64,000 bases of DNA from Porpolomopsis calyptriformis. Its lineage: Eukaryota > Basidiomycota > Agaricomycetes > Agaricales > Hygrophoraceae. A model generated the notes under the pieces. The model did no database searches. It worked only from the letters and a program-made list of their open reading frames with translations, and was not told where the DNA came from. The position numbers and the translations under genes were made by a program. The stretch covers positions 1,240,001 to 1,304,000 of the forward strand of contig OX621165.1 in assembly GCA_951640195.1 (NCBI GenBank). Reading direction: 5' to 3'. Below, one piece after another: positions 23,950-33,889 of the stretch. Each line of letters opens with the position of its first letter. Position 1 is the first letter of the stretch.

Positions 23950-25488
23950 TGTAGATGGCCAGGATGGGACGAGATAGATCACCTTAACATTGAGTCTTCA
24001 TTCATGGGCTGCATGTGCATATCTGGATGCCCCTTTGGTATAAGGAAATACGTAGGAGAGTATTACAATGGTAATGGATAAACGAATGGACGTCTAGCCT
24101 ACTACGTATTTCCTCACAATCGAATGCATTGTGATGTAACCTGTGTTTTAAACTTTCCCGGACGCTACCATGACCGGTGTCCGGGAAGTGAAATCGACTA
24201 TACAAGATGTATACTTGGCCGTACCTGAGCACGTTTGCTACACATGGGGACGACACGGGTACCATCGAAGATGCATGTGAAGATTCCAAGAACATGGTGG
24301 GTGGGATTGCTCGGGGAGAAGGGTATCCAAATTCATATTCGTGTTCGTGTTCGTGCTCGTGTTCGGGATCAAGCGGGACGTGGACATATCCGTGACATTA
24401 CGCAAAGGAAACCGAAGGAAATTCAGGAGAATGGTTAGAAGGAATGAAGAAGAAAAAAGTGAAGATGGGCGTGCCAGCATACACACTACCCCGGCACACA
24501 CGGAGAAAGTCGAAAACCGACTTCCAAGACCGACCCCGAACAAACCGGACAGCCGCGGGGCCACGTATCGTACGCGGCGCCGCCCTGGACGGGACTGGAC
24601 CGGAGACGGAGTGGTAAGACAAGACATGGACCGGGGACGCGAAGAGTCGACGACGATCGCCTATAATATTAATAAAATGAACGCCGGGCGCCAAGGGGTT
24701 GATGTATTGGATACGGATGCTACATTCATCGCGAGTTGAGGGGGGGGTGATCATCGGGCGGGCGGGCTTGGGTTGAATCGTCCGATGACGAATACCCAAC
24801 AGGGGTCTTGTCCTGAAGGTGGGCATTTGTCATTCTCTAGCAATGAAAGTGGTCCTTACTTTTTTTGAAATTTTTTTTTGCCATTTCCCCAACCCCCGAC
24901 ATCCTCCCACCATTGAGAGACACATGTGAAATGAAAGAGACATTCCCCCTCTCCTCTCCCTTACCTTTGTTTTTTTCACCTCCTTAGTCCGCCAATCAAA
25001 TTTCCATATATGATACATGCGTCACTTGTCGTGTCATGTCATTGCCCAGCCGCGGCAGGTACTATAGCTAGAGTGGCAGCGGGCGATGTCATCGGACTCG
25101 TAGGTGTGGTTACCCGTGATCGGTACGGGTATTCGACACACGGTTACGGTTGCGGTACTGCAGCGCACACCGAACACCGTCGATCCGCCCACGCACGCTC
25201 TGAGCTACCAAGGTACGTGCCTCGCGCCGTGCTGAGTTAGTCCTAACTGACGTGTCGAAGATTAGTGGCAAATTTTAAAATCCGGACGTACGTACATTCC
25301 CCCTTCTTTATTCTTTCGTGAGCGACGTATTGTGTGACTTACGCGCAACGTCCAACCCGACGCGATCCGAAAAGTTGAGGTGGAAATATCTGCGAGTTGG
25401 CGATTAATGTCGTCCGTAGAGATAGATACACAAATGTCTACTGTATGTATAATATAGAGCTAGCAATACAAACACCACCAATCGATCT
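23950..25488. other. Intergenic region of about 1.5 kb
   Basis: No convincing coding exons were seen. It holds a short run of near TTCGTG repeats (about 24340-24366) and T-rich tracts. It separates the 3' ends of the bL17m gene (+) and the second lyase gene (-), so both transcription ends should lie here. Open frames across 24200-24830 are on both strands and look like chance. Confidence 0.4.
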
Positions 25489-27292
25489 TCACACCACGAC
25501 CACGCTCTGCAACCAGACCGAAACCAACAGAACGACAACCATCTCTACCAGTATCACCCTCCTCGCCACTTCTAACCCAAACCACCCACCACTGGCCCCA
25601 TCCGTGCTGGTATCTGTTGGCACGGCCGGGCCTGTGATATTCGCGCTGACATTCCTCGAAAGCATCAGCCCCGAATCTGAAAACGGCTGATCCCACAAAA
25701 AGTACGGATTCTGGGCGTACGTCTGCTGTCGCTGGTACAAAAAGGCGGCATAGGTCCCGTTCGGATCACCGTATTTGGCCGCCACGTCCGCCACGTTCGG
25801 GTAGAGCTCCCCGGCTGCTTCCTTGAATGGGGGGATGACCATCGCCCAGTCGCAGGCGTGTTTGATCGTTGACCCGTTCCGGGTGGTCAAGTTCCAGGCG
25901 TTGAAACCGAGGTACTCGCCGATACGAGCGTTGGTCTGTGTGTATTTAAGGAGAAGTAGAAATGGGAAGGCGGTTCGGAACGTACGATCATGGCATTGAG
26001 GTTGTATGCTCTGTAATGGTATGGCCGTGTTCGGATGGCTTCGAACGGCTGAGGGAGGCGAATTTGAGCGAGATAAAGCAGGGGAGAGGGGAGAATATAC
26101 CTGTTCACCGTTCGGCCAGATCTGGGCTTGCCATGTTGTTGCAAAGTAAGTCTCGATGACCTCTCGAGCGCCAGCCAAGTCACCGATGAGTATTTTAAGA
26201 GTGGAAAGCTGGGAATAGTAGAATGAACCATGGTTGCTGTGGGAGGGGTGAGTGATGAGTGATGAAATTAAAAAGTAAAAGGATAGGTTACTTTGGGGAC
26301 CGGCTCTCCTCGATGGCAGTGGGCCATGTCTCGAGCCATTGGATGTAGGTGGTTGTCCATTCGACCATTCTGTCATCCAAATCTTTGGTCCAGGCTGTGC
26401 TGTTGGCTTTCCGGAGGATGAGGATGCCATTAACTATTTTTGCCATGCATTTGAGGTCACTGGAGGGAGGATGAGAGGCATAAAGGGGAGGATTTTGACG
26501 ACGTACAGAATGCCGGTGTGTGCGCCGAGCTGACCCTCTGGACCTCTATCCATTTGTGAATATTTTAGATTCGGGTTCATGCCTGTGTCGGAGTCGAGGA
26601 ACCAGGCGCGAATAAAGTTGGCTGGGAAACAAGTGAGAGGGGGTGGGAGTCGGAGGGCGTGAACCCACCTGCATTCTCTGCATAGGCGGAAGTAAAGTTG
26701 GTGATGACCCAGGCCATGCAATTGTAGATGACGGCGTCCGCGAGGTCTGAGAAACCGCCGATGTTGTCGACGAGACGGCCGTCCGGGTTGAATTCACCGT
26801 CGATGTTGTGGTACGGGCATGTTTTCCAGACTGGGGGATGGGGTGAGGGAGGGGAGAAAGAGGGGAGAAGGGGACGGACTCTCTGGAGGGGTGAGCTCGG
26901 ATGTGTTGCCGAGGGAGGAGCAGTCTGGCCAAGAACTGAAAGGGGGTGAGAGGGGGGAGGGAGGGAAGGGGGGTTAGAGACGAACTAGGGGGCCCAACTC
27001 ATGTAATCGTGTGGATCACCGCTCGGCGCGAGGACGGACTTGTTGAGGACGGCTGAGGGGAGGGGGAGGGGTCAGCGATGAAAGAGGGAGGGAAGAGAGG
27101 ATTACTCCAGGGGCCGTCGGCGGCGAGGATGGTTGCCCATTCGAGGATGGTGTTTTGAGCGGCACCGGTTTGTGAGGGAAAGTTACGGGAGAGAATGTAA
27201 TCCGGGTTTACCCAGAGATTTGAGTAACTTGCGACGGAGGCAAGCGAGAGGACTGAATCGACGAAATAAAAGAGAAGGAAGAAGAAGAACAT
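25489..27292 (-). CDS. Secreted alginate-lyase-fold polysaccharide lyase, copy B
   Basis: ATG 27292 gives a strong signal peptide (MFFFFLLFYFVDSVLSLA). The exon chain gives NPDYILSRNFPSQTG, a SGDPHDYMSW segment near 27010, FNPDGRLVDN (near 26790), a MNPNLKYSQMDRGPEGQLG block (near 26570), NNHGSFYYSQL (near 26230), RTRPYHYRAYNL (near 26020) and ELYPNVADVAAKYGDPNGTY (near 25790). These match copy A in order and intron plan, including the family catalytic segments NNHGSFY and RPYHYR, so polyuronate beta-elimination is the expected activity. The last 35 residues form a very hydrophobic tail, suggesting membrane or GPI attachment. It ends at 25489. It shares a 143-base divergent promoter with the GH79 gene at 27436, pairing an endo-acting lyase with an exo-acting glucuronidase relative. 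Confidence 0.85.
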
Positions 27293-27435
27293 GTTGAGAG
27301 AGCAGAGTGTACGGTTGCTATTTATATTATTTATCGGCTGACAATTAAACTTTCGATCGATTACTTACTCGGCTAACAAATAAAGTTTACGATCGGTTTA
27401 TAATACATTCGATCGTCACCATTCGTTCATCATCA
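27293..27435. promoter_or_regulatory. Short divergent promoter between lyase B and GH79 B
   Basis: Only 143 bases separate the two start codons. Within them CGATCG occurs at 27354-27359, 27390-27395 and 27410-27415, and the first two lie in imperfectly repeated segments of about 36 bases containing GGCTGACAA/GGCTAACAA and AAACTTT/AAAGTTT. TATA-like stretches lie at about 27321-27333 (for the lyase) and 27399-27404 (for the GH79 gene). Coordinated expression of the pair is inferred. Confidence 0.6.
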
Positions 27436-29904
27436 ATGTTTCTCTTTCTCTTTCTCTGCTTCACTCTCTCTTGTGCGAAGGTGACGGTGTACTACACCGG
27501 CGGCCAACAGCAACCGATACAGACATCTTCTCCTACTATTCCGGACCTTGACCAGGCCTACAATCCGGTCACACTCATCCCACCGCCGCTTCCCACACCC
27601 GCCCCGCCTTCCGCGTTCACTCTCCCACTCCAAAACGGCCTCGACACCGGCCTCTCCATCCCTCAGTCCGGCTGTTTTCTCGGCTTTTCAATTGAATTCT
27701 CCGTCGCCAGCCAGCTCATCGGCACCAATGCGTTAGTCCCCTCCACTCCCCTTCTCTCCCCTCGCTAATCCATCACAGCTCGCTCATCCAACCCACCTTT
27801 CTCAATTTGATGTCAAACATCATCGAACGCATCGGTTGTGTAAATCTTCGCATCGGTGGCACTTCCATAGACACAGCCAGTCTCGTAGACGATCTGGGTT
27901 CCGGCCAATCAGAAGCCGTCCTTTACGGCACTGCCATCCCAGTACGTTCCATCCCCGACCTTCCTTTCCATCCTTCACTTCTTTTACTTCAGGCCCCACT
28001 CGTGTACACAAAGGAATTCCTCTACATGCTCTCCAATGTCTCCGCTCTCCTTCCCGTCGATTGGTTCCTCGGCATCCCCTTCAACGTCACTTCCCCTCCT
28101 CGTCTCGCCATTGCAGAGTATGCCCAAGCCATCATCGGGAGCCATCTGCGTGGTCTCCAGGTCGGCGACCAGCCCGATCTTTACGCTTCCGAAGGCTACC
28201 GTCCTTACGTACGTCAGCCTCCCCCAGCCCTTCTCATCCTCACCCACCCCCACCCCCTCACAGGACTATAGCCCAAACGACTATGCGGCGGAATTCGGCC
28301 AACTCATCAACCTCATGTCTAATCCCCAAAACATCACTTCCCAAGATCCCTCCCTCGACCCTTCCCAAGCCGATTACCTCCTCCAAGCGAGCAAGATCCT
28401 CGTCGGTCCGAACATCATCAGCGGCGATTGGACTCCTGAAATGGTATGGGACACCGGTTTCGCAGACGACTACACCAACAATCTGGCCGCCCTCGCCGTA
28501 GAGCAGTTCGTACCCGCCCCTCTCTCTCTACCACCCTTCTTCACTCACCAGCCTTCTCAGTTATCCAGCCAACAACTGTTACGATACCACAGGCAGAGGC
28601 CTTAACATCTCCTCCCAAGAAATCTTCCCTTATTTTCTCAACCACACCTCCTGCCTCAAGCTCGTCGAACCCTACCTCAATTCCGCCAATCTCGCCCAAC
28701 TCGCCGGGAAACCCCTTCTTATGCTCGAGACAAACTCCGCCTCTTGTGGTGGCTTCCCAGGCTTGAGCGACAGCTTTGCTGCCGCCCTCTGGGCTCTGGA
28801 TTATTCTCTCCAAATGGCCTATAGTAATTTCTCTGGCGCCTTTTTTCACATAGACGGCCAGAATGTTTCTTACAACGTTCGTATCTTCATCATCCTTTTT
28901 TGTGCCCTCTTATTTACTCTCCTTTCAGGCATTCACTCGTACGTTCCCTTTCTCCCTTTTCCATTCACCCTAATCATTCCTTCTTAGCCCCCCCACCACT
29001 CCAAGGCGGCTACCGCCAATGGACCATCGGTCCAGTCTACTACACCGCCCTCGTCATGGCCGAAACCCTCGGATCGTCAAACATATCGCAAGTCCTCGAC
29101 TTGAACGCGAACAACGCTAGCATCTACACACCCGCATATGCCATCTACGAGAACGGAAACGCAAGCCGGGTCGCCCTGTTCAATTACATGAACGATCCCT
29201 CTGGGAACAGCGATTACACGGTTGATATCACCATCACCCAGGCTGGCTCGGATCTCACGCCAGAAATGGTCTGGGTCAAGTAAGCAATCTTTATCATTAT
29301 TTTAACCCATTTAATTCAGTTTCGTAGGTATCTATCTGCGTCCTCTGTATCTCAAAAAGGGAATTTCACATGGGCAGGACAGGTAACCCCTCCTCCCTCC
29401 CTCTTTTTTACCTTCATCTCACTGCTCTTCTGGCAGACTTTCGGTGGCCTCTACCAATCCAACGGGATCCCGGAGGGGACCGAAACCATCCAGACGATCC
29501 AATGCCCTAACGCGCTCTGCAAAATCACCGTCCCCGCGCCCTCCTTCGCCCTCGTCTTCCTCTCCCCCACCGCCCTCGAGCAGTCCTCGTCTTCCTCATC
29601 ATCATCCTCGCTCGGATCCGGCCCAGGCTCGGACAACGCCGAGCTCGGGGAGGTCGCCACCCACACGTTCGCGACGACCTTCACCACGGTCGCCCCCTTC
29701 TCCGGCACCGTCGACCCCAGCATCCTCGCCACATCGAACGGCCGAAGCCCCCAGATCCAGGGGTACCTCGGAAGCACCACCAGGGGCAAGTCCCTCGAGA
29801 ATGACGCTATCGCCTTCTCCCGCTCGGGTCTCGGCCTCGGCGTCGCCCTCGCGGTCGTCCTCGCCTCGTTTGGCGCCGTTCTCAGTGGGTGGTGGTTCGT
29901 GTGA
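27436..29904 (+). CDS. Secreted, anchored GH79 beta-glucuronidase-like protein, copy B
   Basis: ATG 27436 opens a signal peptide (MFLFLFLCFTLSCAK). The blocks are the same as in copy A: SGCFLGFSIEF, LMSNIIERIGCVNLRIGGTS (near 27806), GLQVGDQPDLY (near 28151), KPLLMLETNSASCGGFPG (near 28711), AFFHIDGQN (near 28837), YAIYENG (near 29138) and the C-terminal beta domain. The acid/base position is again Gln, here after Asp, while the nucleophile Glu in LMLETN is kept. A serine run near 29590 and a hydrophobic tail at 29826-29904 suggest a GPI anchor. It ends at TGA 29902-29904. The coding sequence is more C-rich than copy A. GH79 membership is secure; catalytic activity is open because of the substitution. 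Confidence 0.86.
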
Positions 29905-30351
29905 TGTCCCGCCCCCCGGATTATTCGTTCTTTTTGGACCCTTCATTCATTGATTCGATCATTCAGTCATTCGTTTACCCATCCATTCATTCCCTTTCCA
30001 TTCAAAACTTGTGTATGTTGTAACACCCTTTTCTTCGATGTATTCATAACTAGACCAATTCCGTCTTTCTTCACCCATAGACTAGAAATAGAATTTCATT
30101 TTTTTTTGTGCCAGTGTTAAATGTTTCCATTAATTTTAGGCCACAAGGGTGAAGACAACGGTATCTCCCTCACAAAACCAACCCCTCCGAACAAGTTCAT
30201 CATAACAGCGACACGGATAGATAGCCTTTGAATCACATACAGCGATGTAACCCACGTAGATATCCAGACACGAGATGCTGAAGAGCAACCTAATGTATGG
30301 TACCATGAAGCAAGATCCTTGCAATCACTCACATTCACGAATCACCGCCGC
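29905..30351. other. Convergent intergenic region
   Basis: It lies between the 3' ends of GH79 copy B (+) and the NLR-like gene (-). It contains short CATTCATT-like repeats near 29940-30000 and a T-rich tract near 30098-30107. No gene is seen. Confidence 0.45.
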
Positions 30352-32772
30352 TCAGTTGGAGGTCTCCCCGCTGGCCCCGCTTGGTGTAGAATACCTTTGT
30401 ATGACGGATTCCGCTTCGTCGTATCGCCTGTGACTGATAAAGACGAGTGAGGTTCGCCACTGTCCTTTGCGTGCTTGGGCGGCCAGGGTCTTTTTGTGCA
30501 ACCCCTCAGCGTCCTCATATTACCCTTGCATTCCGTAAACGTTCGCGAGGTTGTTTGCCAACGTCAGACTCTCTGGGTGATGAGCACCCAGATATTTCTC
30601 TCCGCAAGCAAGGGTTCGTTTGTAGAGTGTCGCCGCCTCATCATATCGTCCCTGCAAGTGATAAACGATCGCCAGGTTGTTCATCGACGTAAGAGTGTGT
30701 GGGTGATCGACACCCAGATGTTTCTCTCGGACAGCCAGGTCGGGTTGTGCAGTGCCACAGCCTCATCATGTCGTCCCTGCGGGTAATAAAAGACTGTGAC
30801 AGATATAAGGGTGAGTGGGTGATCGGCACCCAGATATTTCTCCCGGCCTGCCAGCGCCCGCTTGTAGAGTGTCCCAGCCTCCTCATATCGTCCCTGCGAG
30901 TGATAAATGGCTGCAAGATTGCCTACCGATGTAAGGGTGTGTGGGTCATTGGCACCCAGATATTTCTCTTGGCCAGCCAAGGGCCGCTTCAACAGTGCCT
31001 CAGCCTCGGCATACCGTGCTTGTAAAAAGTAGACCTCTGAAAGGGAGCTCATTGACCCGAGCGTGGACAGGTGTCTGCATCCTAAGTTTGCCTCGAATGC
31101 TTCAAGAACCTGCTTGTGCATCACTTCGGCATCCTTATATCTTCCCCGCCTCGTCAAATACACCGCGATCATCGCATTTGCAGAGATCAGCTCAACATTC
31201 GCGTCGTATTGGTTATCCCACCATCGATTCAGCGATCGTAAATGTGGCATGAACTCTTCACATTCATCCTACCTTTGCGGTGATTGGGGTCTTTTAGCTG
31301 TCGGACTGCGCCGAAACGAGGGAGACTGATAATTGAAGCCATTCTCGATATGATTCCTCTTTCTTCGCGCCTTCCTGCGGTATAAATAGGACTAAATCGT
31401 GCATCCACAGTGAAGAGTTTGGCTCATTAGATCGATGTTCGACAAGAGACAGTGCCTGCAGCTTCTGTACAGCTGTCTGGAACTTCACAGTTGAGCAAAT
31501 CAGGTCAACCAACGAACGGAACTCGGGGAGTGTTGGAGAATCATTTTGAGATAGAGACTCATTTGGTAGGCGTCGTAAATAGTCTTCGGCCCCTGCCATG
31601 ATCATCCTAACCGGTATTTTTTCTGGGTCGAGGAAAGACAGAATTTATGGCTGATATCGACAGATTCCTTTTTCAATCGAGAGAATTGTTTCATGAACGC
31701 AGTCGCAACCGACTGTTCCTGGTATGGCGCTAAGTCGTTTTTCCCATTCGATTACCTGTGATAATAATTAAGTGCGATGCGAGCGCTAGCTTGGTGCTGA
31801 TAAACTTACGTCGATTATTTTATGACCCCCATATAACTTACACATTTCATTCAGACTCGTGCCGGTTTGTTTCATATGATGCTGCTTGGACCACAGCAAG
31901 GGGAAGAAGACCAACGCATCTAACCAACTCTTCGGCATCATTCAACTGAGAAGGTGTTGACGGTCTTCATGTTGATCCGCTGTCTTTTAAAAGAAGATTC
32001 GAGGTATCGCGCAGTTCCAGTGGGCAAAGCTGAAGTACGGAATGTTGATTTCCTGCCACGGCTGTCAGAACTTCAGCTACGTTTGCCATCCGTGTGGTTA
32101 AGAGGGTACTCCCTCGCACATTTCGGCAAGGCAGATAAGTTCGAAAGAAGTCAAGAGTACTCCCATCAACATTATCGAAGATGAGAAGCCAGTCGCCGTG
32201 AGGTTCTTCTAGCCAACGTCGGGCTGATATCAGTTTCGCAGTTTGTTCTTGAAGGTAGCGATCCGGATGAGCGACGAGATCAAGAACATTGGCGAGTCCG
32301 TGATTCAGCTTGTCGACATTTGTCGCTGATATCCAAAAGGTGTATGAATACTGGCCGCACTCGAACGATATTTTGGCATAATGCAACATTAGCTGTGACT
32401 TGCCGATGCCAGGCATCCCATACACGGCACAACAGGTTGGTAAACCATTGTGCACCTTGCTTAAAGCATTCTGTAAGAGATCCTCCTGGTTGTCTCTCCC
32501 TATAAAGTGGGTGGATAGACGACCAATGGGGACATCGTTGACGGATCCCGGCGTCCATTCGTGATCTAGTGGGTAACAGAAGTGAGAATTGGAAGATGGC
32601 ACATCGCAATTTGAGATCCCATTTGCGAACTCGATGGGAGACAAACGCTTGCCATGAATACTCACTTGGTAAGGACTTGGTAATTATTGGTAACATTAAA
32701 CTGATCACCCCCAACGCTGCTGACCGTACTGTTTTCGACGATTGTGGGGGAAGGTAGAAAGTTGCTTCCCAT
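30352..32772 (-). pseudogene. NB-ARC/TPR NLR-like protein gene, frame-shifted
   Basis: Fungal NLR-like proteins are STAND ATPases linked to non-self recognition. ATG 32772 opens a short exon that reads SSVGGDQFNVTNNYQ, a Gly/Asn motif found at the N-terminus of many mushroom NLRs. The NB-ARC part has P-loop GMPGIGKSQL (near 32410), Walker B WLLIFDNVD (near 32190) and GSTLLTTR (near 32110). A winged-helix-like part is spread over 31960-31300. A kinesin-light-chain type TPR array (units near GRYEEAGTLYKRALAGREKY) runs from 31250 to the stop at 30352-30354. One TPR unit near 30780-30740 has lost bases, changing frame: the matching text VDHPHTLTSMNNLAIVYH is in another frame downstream. Several breaks also occur at 31600-31960. 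I read it as a decayed or badly assembled gene. Confidence 0.75.
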
Positions 32773-33889
32773 GGTGAAGGTAGATGCGAAAGTATATGAT
32801 TATCACACGGTAGTCTGAACCACTAAAATCGATTCATTCGGTGAGGGAAACGCCGAAAGCCTTGGTCGAAAACCCGCACTCCAGATTCGAGTGGCCCGGA
32901 AATTGTATCCCTGCTGTTCATTGACGCCACTGACTCAACTTCTTGGCTGGAGGGCCAACTATCCCAGAACAACCCAAAGAGGTGGATGTTCTAAGAGCCT
33001 GTCCAGGTAGAGGGATATATGTTTCTCCAAACCGAGGATCCTGTTTGATGACATCCCCAGCGCTCTGATGCTGTGTTTGCGCAGCCATGGTCCGCCGTTC
33101 AAACAAGGGTTCTAGAAGGCCAATCCTCAACTTTCCACTATTCCCAGAGATTTCAGTCCAAGGCAAAGTCATTCCACTGCGATAAGAATGTCCATGCAAG
33201 CACGCCTTCGGTGGACCTTGAACAGCATGTCGTCAGAAATCCAGATAGCGTGTCTACATTTAGTCAGTCCAAGATCGTGATTGATCTTGGCGATAAGGTT
33301 GAGAACAAAAGAGAGCTAGGTCATGAGATATGTTGTGAGAAGAAACCGAATGTGCAAGGTGGGGCCTTCAGCCTCACGCCAAACACGAGGTAAGGAACGC
33401 CAGGACAGGAAAGGTGGATGACCAAACTGACCTGCTCTACGGGGGAGCCGTGAACCAGAACTGTGGCGCGAAACGGGAGATTGGTCTGATGAAATGCCGT
33501 AACTGGGGCGCTCGTGGAGAATCACCCTACATAACAATCAGCCCAGCTCCCTCAAGCACCTTTCCTCGCCGTTCTGTCATGGGCGAGGGAGGCTCGTCGC
33601 AGATAGGTGCGATGGCAGGTCATTATCCATACGACAGGGATCGTCTGTGAGTTCCTTTTTCATCCTTACCTATATTCTTCACCGGTTCTATACATATCCG
33701 CCGCCACCGCCGCCGTGTCGTTTACGCCAGGTCCAAGGGCACGGTTCGCAGAACTGTCGCCTCAAATGGACTATCAGGATATCCTGAATGACTTCTCGTT
33801 TACGACTTCACCTTCTCCCCACGTCCTTTTTGTTATGCGTCTTCTTAATCCCCACGCTAACCATCACTCTCCTTCCTTGCCCTATCGCA
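32773..33889. other. Intergenic region upstream of the velvet gene
   Basis: It should contain the promoters of the divergent NLR-like gene (-) and velvet gene (+), and the latter's 5' untranslated region. Open frames on both strands (for example + 33073-33393) show no recognised family. No mobile element ends were seen. Confidence 0.4.

Noticed and set aside
24207..24826. Overlapping open frames on both strands
   Set aside because: Neither shows motifs, a secretion signal or plausible introns; composition is that of an intergenic region with short repeats.
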